Assembly (NCBI RefSeq): GCF_007830155.1
Contig: NZ_VLKY01000002.1
Coordinates: 310,001-374,000, forward strand
Direction of reading: 5' to 3'
Origin: Pseudomonas duriflava
GTDB taxonomy: Bacteria > Pseudomonadota > Gammaproteobacteria > Pseudomonadales > Pseudomonadaceae
DNA: 64,000 bases
The notes beneath the pieces were generated by a model. That model saw nothing but the letters and a program-made list of their open reading frames with translations. It had not been told where the DNA came from and ran no database searches. Positions 45,778-54,344 of the stretch are shown piece after piece; position 1 is the stretch's first letter; each line of letters opens with the position of its first letter. A program made the position numbers and the translations under genes.

Positions 45778-47787
45778 ATGTCCCGATTGAACCCTCGTCA
45801 ACAGGAAGCCGTGAATTACATCAGCGGGCCGCTCCTGGTGCTGGCCGGTGCCGGTTCCGGCAAGACCAGCGTGATCACCCGCAAGATCGCCTACCTGATC
45901 CAGCAGTGCGGCATCCGCGCCCAGTACATCTGCGCCGTGACCTTTACCAACAAGGCGGCACGGGAGATGAAGGAGCGGGTCAGTAGCCTGCTACGCGGCG
46001 GGGAAGGCAAGGGCCTGACCGTCTCGACCTTCCATAACCTGGGCCTGAACATTATCCGCAAGGAATACGCCAAGCTGGGCTACAAGCCGGGCTTCTCGAT
46101 CTTTGACGAGGGCGACATCAAGGCGCTGCTCACGGACATCATGCAAAAGGAGTATTCCGGGGACGACGGCGCTGATGAGATCAAGAATTATATCGGCGCC
46201 TGGAAGAACGACCTGATCCTGCCTGAAGAAGCGCTGGCCAAGGCCCGTAACCCCAAGGAGCAGACCGCCGCCGTGGTGTACATGCACTACCAGCGCACGC
46301 TCAAGGCGTACAACGCGGTGGATTTTGACGACCTGATCCTGATGCCGGTCAAGCTCTTCCAGGACAACCCCGACGTTCTTGAAAAATGGCGCAACCGTAT
46401 TCGCTACATGCTGGTGGATGAATACCAGGACACCAACGCCAGCCAGTATCTATTGGTAAAGCTGCTGGTACAGGACCGTGCGCAGTTCACCGTGGTAGGT
46501 GACGATGACCAGTCGATTTACGCCTGGCGCGGCGCCCGACCTGAAAATCTCATGCAGCTGAAGGAAGATTTTCCCTCGCTCAAAGTGATCATGCTGGAGC
46601 AGAACTACCGCTCCACCAGCCGTATCCTCAAATGCGCCAACATCCTGATCGCCAACAATCCCCATGTGTTCGAGAAGCAGTTATGGAGCGAAATGGGGCA
46701 TGGCGACCCGATACGAGTGATTCGCTGCCGTAACGAAGATGCCGAGGCCGAGCGCATTGCCCTGGAAATCCTTACCCTGCACCTGAAGACGCAGCGGCCG
46801 TATTCGGACTTTGCCATCCTTTACCGGGGCAACCATCAGGCCAAACTGATGGAGCTCAAGCTTCAACACCATCAGATTCCGTATCGGCTGTCGGGAGGCA
46901 CCAGCTTTTTCTCCCGCCAGGAGGTAAAGGATCTGATGTCCTACTTCCGCCTGCTGGTAAACCCGGACGATGACAACGCCTTTCTCCGCGTGATCAACGT
47001 GCCGCGTCGGGAAATCGGCTCGACCACGCTGGAAAAACTCGGTAACTACGCCGGCATGCGGGGCATCTCCATGTATGCGGCAGCGGACGAAATGGGCCTG
47101 TCCGAGCACCTGGACGCACGCTATACGGAGCGTCTGTCCCGCTTTAAGCGCTTTATCGAGACGGTTCGCCAGCAGTGCGTGCAGAACGATCCGATCATGG
47201 CGCTACGCAGCATGGTCATGGATATCGACTACGAGAATTGGGTCCGCCAGAACGCTTCCAGCGACAAGGTGGCCGAGTTCCGCATGGGCAACGTCTGGTT
47301 TCTTATCGACGCGCTGAAAAACACGCTCGAAAAGGACGAAGACGGCACGATGACCATTGAAGAAGCCATCGCCAAGCTTGTATTACGGGACATGCTCGAA
47401 CGTCAGCAGGAGGAAGAAGAGGGCGCCGAGGGTGTGCAGATGATGACCCTGCATGCCTCTAAGGGCCTGGAGTTTCCCTACGTGTTCATCATGGGTATGG
47501 AAGAGGAAATCCTCCCGCACCGCTCCAGTATCGAGGCGGACAGCGTGGAAGAAGAGCGCCGCCTGGCCTACGTAGGCATCACACGTGCCCGCCAGACGCT
47601 CGCGTTTACCTTTGCTGCCAAGCGCAAGCAGTACGGCGAAATTATCGACTGCACCCCAAGCCGCTTCCTTGATGAGCTGCCGCCGGAAGACCTGGAGTGG
47701 GAAGGGCAGGAGGACGCGCCTGTCGAAGTAAAAGCCGCACGGGGTAACGATGCCCTAGCGGCAATGCGGGCGATGCTTAAACGGTAA
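45778..47787 (+). CDS. rep: ATP-dependent DNA helicase Rep
   Basis: A 669-residue superfamily 1A helicase. Walker A is AGAGSGKT at 23-30, Walker B/motif II 'DEYQDTN' starts at residue 214, motif III 'VVGDDDQSIYAWRGARPENL', motif IV 'EQNYRSTSRIL', motif V 'QMMTLHASKGLEFPYVFI' and VI 'EERRLAYVGITRARQTL' are intact. Rep travels with the replisome and clears proteins ahead of forks. Length and sequence are those of Rep rather than UvrD. Single gene with an 8-bp hairpin downstream (47795-47819). Confidence 0.97.
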   Translation: MSRLNPRQQEAVNYISGPLLVLAGAGSGKTSVITRKIAYLIQQCGIRAQYICAVTFTNKAAREMKERVSSLLRGGEGKGLTVSTFHNLGLNIIRKEYAKLGYKPGFSIFDEGDIKALLTDIMQKEYSGDDGADEIKNYIGAWKNDLILPEEALAKARNPKEQTAAVVYMHYQRTLKAYNAVDFDDLILMPVKLFQDNPDVLEKWRNRIRYMLVDEYQDTNASQYLLVKLLVQDRAQFTVVGDDDQSIYAWRGARPENLMQLKEDFPSLKVIMLEQNYRSTSRILKCANILIANNPHVFEKQLWSEMGHGDPIRVIRCRNEDAEAERIALEILTLHLKTQRPYSDFAILYRGNHQAKLMELKLQHHQIPYRLSGGTSFFSRQEVKDLMSYFRLLVNPDDDNAFLRVINVPRREIGSTTLEKLGNYAGMRGISMYAAADEMGLSEHLDARYTERLSRFKRFIETVRQQCVQNDPIMALRSMVMDIDYENWVRQNASSDKVAEFRMGNVWFLIDALKNTLEKDEDGTMTIEEAIAKLVLRDMLERQQEEEEGAEGVQMMTLHASKGLEFPYVFIMGMEEEILPHRSSIEADSVEEERRLAYVGITRARQTLAFTFAAKRKQYGEIIDCTPSRFLDELPPEDLEWEGQEDAPVEVKAARGNDALAAMRAMLKR

Positions 47788-48171
47788 CGGAATGGGATAG
47801 GAGGCGCAGTTTCCTATCCTGCAAATAATCTTGTGCTTAGAGATCGGCTGTTGAGGCGAAGGCGCACTCATTGACGCTCATGTTTGTATGCACGCTATAC
47901 CCATACCGGCCTGACAGGCGTCGCTGCGCTTAACGCCTGCGGGTAAGACAGGCTTTCGCAAGGCGGGCAGGTGCGCCGGTATCAGGGATTGGCTGGACCA
48001 TTCAGTTTAGTTCGTCTGGATGTACCTTGCGCACCGTATATTTACCGACAATCGGGCTGATACATAAAAGCCATGAGTAAATTGCGCCTTTCTAGAGTCT
48101 ATTGAATATCGACTTTTGCGCGACCGCGTAAATGGCGGTCATTACCGATATCCAACTGAGAGGTCTAGATC
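47788..48171. other. 384-base gap between rep and dps
   Basis: Contains an imperfect rep terminator candidate, GGATAGGA (47795-47802) with TCCTATCC (47812-47819), and the dps promoter region. No gene is visible. Confidence 0.5.
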
Positions 48172-48702
48172 ATGGCTAATGTGAATGCCAAGCAAGAACT
48201 CAAATCCGTTGAAAGTATCAATGCACGTGCCGCTACCGGCCAGGACGCAGGGCTGACCAAGCAGGCTGAAATTGGTCAAGCACTCAGCGTACTGCTCTCT
48301 GATGTCTTTGCCCTGTATATCAAAACCAAGAACTACCACTGGCACATGCATGGTCGGCACTTCCGCGACTATCACCTGCTGCTGGAAGAGCAGGCAACTC
48401 AGCTGTTTGGCATGACTGACCTGATCGCAGAGCGTGCCCGCAAGATCGGTCAGCCAACCATTCGTTCACTGGAGCAAATGGTTGCCCAGAAGCGTTTGGC
48501 CAGCAGCGAAGCCGAAGACCTGAGCGCTGACGACATGCTGACTGAACTGCATGCTGACAACCAGGCTCTGGCTGCGTTCATGCGTACTACCCACACGCTG
48601 ACTGACGAAGGCAATGATGTTGCCACTACCAGTTTGCTGGAAGAGTGGATCGACCAAGCCGAAGAGCGCGCCTGGTTCCTGGGCAAGACGGTAGGCAAAT
48701 AA
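48172..48702 (+). CDS. dps: Dps-family DNA-protection ferritin
   Basis: A 176-residue mini-ferritin. The inter-subunit ferroxidase ligands appear in 'KNYHWHMHGRHFRDYHLLLEEQ' (His, then His, Asp, Glu). The ~25-residue N-terminal tail is polar with lysines but only weakly basic. The C-terminal 'EEWIDQAEERAWFLGKTVGK' closes the bundle. Dps oxidises Fe(II) with peroxide and can coat DNA in stationary phase. A good ribosome binding site GAGAGG is just upstream, and a terminator follows. Confidence 0.94.
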   Translation: MANVNAKQELKSVESINARAATGQDAGLTKQAEIGQALSVLLSDVFALYIKTKNYHWHMHGRHFRDYHLLLEEQATQLFGMTDLIAERARKIGQPTIRSLEQMVAQKRLASSEAEDLSADDMLTELHADNQALAAFMRTTHTLTDEGNDVATTSLLEEWIDQAEERAWFLGKTVGK

Positions 48703-48760
48703 AACTGACGTGACATCGACTCCTCAGGTTTAACCGCCTGTGTGGCCCACGCGATGATCA

Positions 48761-48793
48761 AATCCGGAATCCATTCAGGGTTCCGGATTTTTT
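48761..48793 (+). terminator. terminator after dps
   Basis: AATCCGGAA (48761-48769) pairs with TTCCGGATT (48781-48789), 11-base loop, followed by T4. Confidence 0.85.
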
Positions 48794-48885
48794 ATGCCTG
48801 TTACTGAGGGGTCAGTTTGTAGCTGCAACAGGCTTGTTATTCCACTCTTCGCGCGAACAATTCAAATCTGGGCGACAATAAAGGC

Positions 48886-49464
48886 ATGTCTTCCTTAAAC
48901 CAGCACACCATGTACGCTAACCAGCTCATCCTCGTCCCGCAGATTTCTACCTTTCCAGGTCATGAAGCAAAGGCTTGGGCCATGCTGCGCTGGCTAATCC
49001 ATCGGGATATTGTTCAAGAGCAGGTAACCACCTGCGGCCGAGGCTCGCGAGGAATGGCCTATGGCATTGCGCCAGGAGCCGAGCGGGTGGTGCATCATCC
49101 GGATCAGTTGCCATTCGGTCAGCCGATCCATGGATTGGAAATCGTTACGCGTCGCTGCATTTTCACACCGGAAAAAGGCTTCAAGGGGGAAGCTGGTTGC
49201 CCGGAATGCCGCCAGGAAATCGGTGAGGTACTGTTTGATAGCCTCGAAGAGTGGATGCCGGGCCATACCGATAATTTCCGCTGCCCACGGTGCGGACATG
49301 AAGACGACATCAATGGCTTTTTGTTTCTGCAGCCTTGCGGCTTTTCAACCTTGGGCTTCATTTTCAACGGCTGGGCACATGCCGGCTTTCGCTCAAGCTT
49401 TATTGAAGAATTTAGCGAACGCCTGGGCTATGGCGTTTCGGTGGTCACGGTAGAGTTCGACTGA
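48886..49464 (+). CDS. conserved zinc-ribbon protein of unknown function
   Basis: A 192-residue protein. Its middle holds two CxxC pairs, 'GCPECRQEIGE' and 'FRCPRCGHEDDI', spaced like a zinc ribbon. The rest shows no domain I recognise; the C-terminal part has 'FLFLQPCGFSTLGFIFNGWA'. No signal peptide or membrane helix is clear. ATG 48886 or 48910 could be the start. I have seen similar proteins labelled 'sugar ABC transporter ATPase' in pseudomonads, but no ATPase motif is present, so that label should not be used. Confidence 0.75.
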   Translation: MSSLNQHTMYANQLILVPQISTFPGHEAKAWAMLRWLIHRDIVQEQVTTCGRGSRGMAYGIAPGAERVVHHPDQLPFGQPIHGLEIVTRRCIFTPEKGFKGEAGCPECRQEIGEVLFDSLEEWMPGHTDNFRCPRCGHEDDINGFLFLQPCGFSTLGFIFNGWAHAGFRSSFIEEFSERLGYGVSVVTVEFD

Positions 49465-49795
49465 TGCCGGTTTCCCTGCATCCGCTTAGAGAGCAAGGCC
49501 TGATATGGCTCACCTTCAAGAGCTATACCTGTCTCAATGTAGAAAATAATTCTAGTAGCCAGGCCCTTGATAAATAAGGGCTATTACCGTTCGTTGCCAT
49601 TACGACCAAAAATAAAGGTATACAAGGGCGCAAAAAAGCGTATTGTGATCTCACTGCTTTGCAATTGTCACTTCGATACCTGGCCTGATGTACTGCTTTT
49701 CGTTTCATCTCCTCGGCTCGTTTTACTTTTCGCACCTCAGTCTCGGCCTGAACGGTTCAGCGTCGCAGTCTTAACTTTTACCCTGGAGATACATC
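49465..49795. other. 331-base leader region before the cold-shock gene
   Basis: No gene is convincing. Cold-shock genes often have long 5' untranslated leaders that regulate translation with temperature, and this stretch has room for one. A CCCTGGAG lies before the start. No clear hairpin could be assigned by eye. Confidence 0.45.
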
Positions 49796-50005
49796 ATGTC
49801 TGGTCGTCAAACTGGCACAGTTAAATGGTTCAACGATGAGAAAGGTTTTGGTTTTATCACTCCCCAGAGTGGTCCGGATCTGTTCGTTCATTATCGTTCG
49901 ATCGAAAGCGCCGGCTTCAAGAGCCTGAGCGAAGGTCAAACTGTATCCTTCGTGGCCGTTAAAGGTCAGAAAGGTATGCAGGCTGATCAGGTTCAAGTCG
50001 TCTAA
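49796..50005 (+). CDS. cold-shock domain protein (CspA/CspD-like)
   Basis: A 69-residue OB-fold protein starting [23 protein letters not shown]1 is KGFGFI at 16-21 and RNP2 DLFVHY at 28-33; the usual VFVHF is slightly altered to LFVHY. It binds single-stranded RNA/DNA as an RNA chaperone. It resembles the CapB/CspA cold or constitutive members of Pseudomonas. The terminator follows 13 bases after the stop. Confidence 0.96.
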   Translation: MSGRQTGTVKWFNDEKGFGFITPQSGPDLFVHYRSIESAGFKSLSEGQTVSFVAVKGQKGMQADQVQVV

Positions 50006-50017
50006 GACGTCTGAGCC

Positions 50018-50046
50018 CAAAAGCCCCGCCTAGCGGGGCTTTTTAT
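50018..50046 (+). terminator. terminator after the cold-shock gene
   Basis: AGCCCCGC (50022-50029) pairs with GCGGGGCT (50033-50040), loop CTA, followed by TTTTATT. Confidence 0.93.
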
Positions 50047-50190
50047 TGCCTGTCATTCAGGCAATAACTGCCCCATCCCTTGTTCTCGCCTCAACGGCTC
50101 GCCTTTCTCGACCTGTACCGCTGCTCATTTAGAGTCGTGCTCGCCGACCATGCTTGTCTTGTCGCCCAGCTACTCTGAGTCAAACCCTAC

Positions 50191-50871
50191 ATGTCCGGCT
50201 ATCGCACCAAATATCAGACCGTCACTATTGGCGGCACCGACTTTCATATCCAGTCGTTAAAAGACGCCCAGCAATACCATGATCCCGAAGGGGAGGCAGA
50301 GCGTTTAGGTATCTCGCCTGAAAGCTGGCCGCTGTTCGGGCAGATCTGGCCGTCGAGCCATGTACTGGCTACTGCCATGCACACCATGGACGTACAAGGA
50401 AAACGCGTACTGGAACTGGGGGCGGGCCTGGCCTTGGCCAGCCTTGTGGTTCATAGCCGGGGCGGCAACATGACGGTTAGTGACTACCACCCATTGATCC
50501 CCACGTTCCTGACCGAGAACCTTCGCCTCAATCAGCTGGGCCCAATCAAGTATCAGTCCGCCGATTGGAGCCGTACCGACCTGGAGCTGGGTCAGTTCGA
50601 TCTGATTATTGGCAGCGACCTGATCTATGAGCGCGACCAGCCAGCCATCCTGGCCGATTTCATTGACCGGCATTCGGCGGATCAGGTTGAAATCCTTATT
50701 GTCGACCCGGACCGCCGCCAGCGCTCACGTTTCTGCCGTGAAATGCAGGAGCTGGAGTACAGCTATACGATGTCCCGCGCTGACTGCATCCTGAACAGCG
50801 GCGAAGCCTATAAGGGCTCATTCCTGCACTTTCGACGCGACGAAGCAACAGCTGGGCTAACCTGTCACTAG
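50191..50871 (+). CDS. class I SAM-dependent methyltransferase (METTL21/NNMT-like)
   Basis: A 226-residue methyltransferase. 'KRVLELGAGLALASLVVHSR' is motif I for S-adenosylmethionine and 'LIIGSDLIYERDQPA' contains the D-x-x-Y motif seen in protein lysine methyltransferases of the METTL21 group. 'WPLFGQIWPSSHVLATAMH' upstream is the usual family N-terminal helix. It may modify a protein lysine or a small nitrogen compound; the target is unknown. Convergent with the small acidic protein gene at 50875. Confidence 0.85.
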   Translation: MSGYRTKYQTVTIGGTDFHIQSLKDAQQYHDPEGEAERLGISPESWPLFGQIWPSSHVLATAMHTMDVQGKRVLELGAGLALASLVVHSRGGNMTVSDYHPLIPTFLTENLRLNQLGPIKYQSADWSRTDLELGQFDLIIGSDLIYERDQPAILADFIDRHSADQVEILIVDPDRRQRSRFCREMQELEYSYTMSRADCILNSGEAYKGSFLHFRRDEATAGLTCH

Positions 50872-50874
50872 CCC

Positions 50875-51078
50875 TTACAGCGGACCCGGATCGGGAATCG
50901 GTCCGGGAATCTTAGAGGGCTCTTCCAGATTCTCGCGAGCGTGATCGGGTAAGTCCTCCGGCCGAGTGTCTGGATCAAGCTCGCTTTCAGGCTCCTCCAC
51001 GTCGTCCGCAGGCGACGAGCCGGCGCCATAAAGATGGGCAGCTGCGGGAGTGCTCATAGAGGGGTGAGGATTCAGCAT
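50875..51078 (-). CDS. small proline/acidic-rich protein of unknown function
   Basis: A 67-residue protein starting MLNPHPSMSTPAAAHLYGAG, then a run of acidic and proline residues and a C-terminal 'IPGPIPDPGPL'. It appears disordered, with no membrane segment or cysteine. AGGAGG sits 5 bases before ATG 51078, a strong ribosome binding site, so it is probably translated; the frame extends to 51189 without comparable support. No family recognised. Confidence 0.75.
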   Translation of the reverse strand: MLNPHPSMSTPAAAHLYGAGSSPADDVEEPESELDPDTRPEDLPDHARENLEEPSKIPGPIPDPGPL

Positions 51079-51202
51079 GACGGCCTCCTGGCGCTGGGTG
51101 TTCTTGTTAGTCCCCATACCGGAGGCCGAGGTTGCATCGCCAGTATTGATAAATGCCACCCAAGGGCGGATTAACCACACGTAATCCACCCTTACGGCTG
51201 AA

Positions 51203-51805
51203 TCAGAACCGGTCGCGGATCACGACCTCGTCGTACGGCAGCTTACCGATACGCGGATGAGCCGGTTCGACACCTTTGCCAATCGCAACCATCAGGCCGA
51301 CCACATGATCTTCCGGCAGGTTGATCAGCTTACCAACGGCGTCAAAATCAAAGCCCACCATCGGGCAGCTGTCATAGCCCATGGCCTTGGCGGCCAGCAT
51401 GAGCGTCTGGGCAACCAAGCCGCTACTACGCATGGCTTCATCGCGCTGCACCTGAGGCTTGTCACGGTAATAGGCATCAATAGCCGGCACCATGAAATCC
51501 TGAACGGCCTGGGGCGCTTCGCGCCAGATCCGCGCGGCATTCTTTTCCCAGCTGGCCATGTCAGCGCAGATCACCACCAGCAGAGACGAATCGGTCACAT
51601 GGGCCTGATCCCACGCCACGGCACGCAGCTGCTGGCGTAGCGCCGGATCGGTCACCGCCACGAGGCGAACGTGTTGCAGATTGAAGGACGTTGGCGCGAG
51701 CAGGGCGTGGGTGAATAACTGGTGCTGCTCCTCGTCGCTCAGTTGGTGAGTAGGGTCATAATGACGGACCGCGCGGCGAGCATTGATGGTATCCAGCGTA
51801 TTCAT
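51203..51805 (-). CDS. nitroreductase-family flavoprotein
   Basis: A 200-residue FMN enzyme of the nitroreductase fold: 'INARRAVRHYDPTHQLSDEE' (first FMN-binding Arg pair), 'LLAPTSFNLQHVRLVAV', 'GLVAQTLMLAAKAMGYDSCP', 'VVGLMVAIGKGVEPAHPRIG'. This order matches the family that reduces nitro compounds or quinones using NAD(P)H. Specific substrate unknown. The gene sits after a terminator and has its own transcription start presumably within 51806-51825. Confidence 0.9.
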   Translation of the reverse strand: MNTLDTINARRAVRHYDPTHQLSDEEQHQLFTHALLAPTSFNLQHVRLVAVTDPALRQQLRAVAWDQAHVTDSSLLVVICADMASWEKNAARIWREAPQAVQDFMVPAIDAYYRDKPQVQRDEAMRSSGLVAQTLMLAAKAMGYDSCPMVGFDFDAVGKLINLPEDHVVGLMVAIGKGVEPAHPRIGKLPYDEVVIRDRF

Positions 51806-51820
51806 GAATCATCCTCAAGA

Positions 51821-51849
51821 CAAAAGCAAAAGCCGCCCGTAGGCGGCTC
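51821..51849 (-). terminator. terminator after the small gene at 51924
   Basis: AGCCGCC (51831-51837) pairs with GGCGGCT (51842-51848), loop CGTA; the minus-strand tail is TTTTGCTTTTG. Confidence 0.8.
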
Positions 51850-51923
51850 TTTCAGAAAGACAGTGAGCAGGTGCTCAAGCGGCGCATTATACGGTGCGCA
51901 CGCTGAAACGGCTCAGCCTGCCT

Positions 51924-52115
51924 TCAATCGTCCATCAGCTTCTTGCGGTCTTCGACCGGCAGATTCCGGCTCTCCGGGTCCAGATCGTCCAATTCGTCCT
52001 CAGCTTCATCGAGGTCGTTGAGCGGAGCCTGATCGGCGCACCAGATTTCATTTGCCGCAATCAGCGACTGGTAATTGGCCACACGGCATGTGTAAGCGGG
52101 GATAACCGTAATCAT
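51924..52115 (-). CDS. small acidic protein of unknown function
   Basis: A 63-residue protein beginning MITVIPAYTCRVANYQSLIA, with an acidic C-terminal half ('DLDEAEDELDDLDPESRNLP'). AAGGAGG lies 5 bases before ATG 52115; an in-frame GTG at 52118 is too close to it. The strong site and a matched downstream terminator make it a likely gene. It carries two cysteines. No family recognised. Confidence 0.75.
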   Translation of the reverse strand: MITVIPAYTCRVANYQSLIAANEIWCADQAPLNDLDEAEDELDDLDPESRNLPVEDRKKLMDD

Positions 52116-52373
52116 CACGACCTCCTTTCAGATGAAGCAGAGTAGGGCAGTCCTACTTAGTGATCTGAGAACTCGAATAGGTTGCAACCGGTCATCGCTT
52201 CGTTAGTACATGTTCATGACTTCGTGCGTGGGTACGCCAAGACAAAACCAGTAAAACTGGCCGATCAGAGGTCATATAGAGCCGTTTGATGCATTTGCAT
52301 GCTTGTTAGAAACAACAAGCTATGCGCCGTATCACCCGCGCATAGCCCTACGGCTTATACCGACTGATCTCCC

Positions 52374-54173
52374 TTAATCTCCTTTATCCTTACGCCCCGG
52401 CAGAATTGAGCTGAGCATCTGCTTGGCCGTCTCCTTGATGATGCCGCGTTCGTTCGGGTCGCCTTGGAGGAGGGCCGAGGCGAATTTCTTGGCTTGCTGG
52501 AGGGTGAAGTGCGGCGGCAGCGGGGCGACGTCGGGGCTGGTTTTGAAGGTGATGACGACGGGCCGGTCGGAGGCCAGGGCTTCTTCCCAGGCGGCCGCCA
52601 CGTTTTCGCCCCGGTCGACGAATAGGCCCTTGAGGCCGATGGATTCAGCAAACTGGTGATAGGGCACATCCGGGATATTTTGCGAGGCCTCAAACTTCGG
52701 GTCGCCGTTCATGACGCGCTGTTCCCAGGTCACCTGGTTCAGGTCTTCATTGTTGAACACGGCGCAGATCCATTTGCCGTTGCCCCATTCACGCCAGTAT
52801 TTGGCAACGGTAATGAGTTCGGCCATGTTGTTCATCTGCATCGCGCCGTCGCCTACCAGGGCGATGACCGGACGGTCCGGATGGGCAAACTTGGCGGCGA
52901 TGGCGTAGGGCACCGCGGCGCCCATGGAGGCGAGACCGCCGGACAGCGAGCACATCATGCCGCGGCGGATCTGAATGTCGCGGGCGTACCAGTTGGCGCA
53001 GGAACCAGAGTCGCTGGTGATGATGGCGCGGTCAGGCAGTTGTGGGGACAACTCATAGGCCACGCGCTGCGGGTTGATGGGTGAAACGTCTTCCAAAGCG
53101 CGGGCTTTGAGGGTTTCGTCTGAGCTCTTGCGCCAGCCTTCGATGGAAGAGCGCCAGGTTTGATCGGTCTTTTCCTGCAGGAGCGGCAGCAGGGCGCGCA
53201 GGGTCTCGGCGGCATCGCCTTCGAGGTTGACCTCCATCGGGTAGCGCAGGCTGAGCATGTCGGCCTTGAGGTCGATCTGCACGCCACGCGCCTTGCCTTC
53301 CTGCGGCAGGAATTCGGAGTAGGGAAAGCCGGAGCCAACCATGAGCAGGGTGTCGCATTCGTTCATCAGCTTGTAGCTGGCTTCGGTGCCAAGCAGGCCG
53401 ATGGAGCCAGTGACCCAGGGCAGCGCGTCGGGCAGGGCCGCTTTGCCGAGCAAGGCCTTGGCCACACCTGCGCCGAGCTTTTCGGCTACGGCGATAACCT
53501 CGTCCGTTGCGTTCAACGCTCCCGCGCCAACCAGCATGGCGACCTTTTTACCGCTATTGAGCACATCGGCGGCGCGTTGCAAGTCCGCGTCGTAAGGCAC
53601 CACCTTTGGCTTGCTGTAACCCACGCCGGAATGCACGGTGCCGTGCAGGTGCGGCGGGTCGGTGTATTCAAGCTCCTGCAGGTCATTGGGCAGGATGATG
53701 GCGGTGACGCGCCGCTCGCCGATTGCGGTGCGGATCGCCCGGTCCACCAGATGACGGACCTGGGACGGCTCGGAAGCCTGTTGGACGAAGGCCCCGGCCA
53801 CGTCCTTGAACATTGAGACCAAGTCCAGCTCTTGTTGATAATGCCCGCCCAGGGCCATCCGCGACTGCTGCCCGGCAATGGCCAAGACCGGTACATGGTC
53901 CATACGTGCGTCGTAGAGTCCGGTCAGCAGGTGTGACGCGCCGGGGCCAGAGGTTGAAATGCATACGCCCAGCTCGCCGGTAAACTTGGCATCGGCCGCG
54001 GCCATGAACGCGGCCATCTCCTCGTGGCGCGCCTGGATGAACTTGATCTTTTCCTTGGAGCGGTTCAGGGCGCCAAAGACGCCATTGATGCCGTCGCCCG
54101 GATATCCATAAATCCGGCGTACACCCCACTGGTAGAGGCGTTCGACGATGAAGTCACCTACGGTCATGGCCAT
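52374..54173 (-). CDS. thiamine diphosphate-dependent enzyme (PoxB-like)
   Basis: A 599-residue ThDP enzyme with the usual order: N-terminal PYR domain with catalytic Glu in 'KFIQARHEEMAAFMAAADAK', central TH3 domain, and C-terminal PP domain with 'LVGDGAMQMNNMAELITVAK' then an Asn-containing loop that hold Mg-ThDP. The pattern 'YGYPGDGINGVFGALNRS' is close to pyruvate oxidase/dehydrogenase and benzoylformate-decarboxylase-like proteins. A PoxB-type enzyme lies beside rep and xpt in other pseudomonads. Substrate not certain; flavin binding cannot be confirmed. Confidence 0.88.
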   Translation of the reverse strand: MAMTVGDFIVERLYQWGVRRIYGYPGDGINGVFGALNRSKEKIKFIQARHEEMAAFMAAADAKFTGELGVCISTSGPGASHLLTGLYDARMDHVPVLAIAGQQSRMALGGHYQQELDLVSMFKDVAGAFVQQASEPSQVRHLVDRAIRTAIGERRVTAIILPNDLQELEYTDPPHLHGTVHSGVGYSKPKVVPYDADLQRAADVLNSGKKVAMLVGAGALNATDEVIAVAEKLGAGVAKALLGKAALPDALPWVTGSIGLLGTEASYKLMNECDTLLMVGSGFPYSEFLPQEGKARGVQIDLKADMLSLRYPMEVNLEGDAAETLRALLPLLQEKTDQTWRSSIEGWRKSSDETLKARALEDVSPINPQRVAYELSPQLPDRAIITSDSGSCANWYARDIQIRRGMMCSLSGGLASMGAAVPYAIAAKFAHPDRPVIALVGDGAMQMNNMAELITVAKYWREWGNGKWICAVFNNEDLNQVTWEQRVMNGDPKFEASQNIPDVPYHQFAESIGLKGLFVDRGENVAAAWEEALASDRPVVITFKTSPDVAPLPPHFTLQQAKKFASALLQGDPNERGIIKETAKQMLSSILPGRKDKGD

Positions 54174-54344
54174 ACAGAAAACCTCTCTCGGCAGCGTTGC
54201 GCGACTACAATGAAATAAATACTTACAACTCTAGACCGGGTAATCCGGCGAGAGGTCCGTAGATTAAGGAAACAGCAAAATAGGCGCTTCGCTGTCGAAC
54301 TTGCTTTTAAAAGATGCGTTCATCCTTGAACGTTCCGTCAAAAG

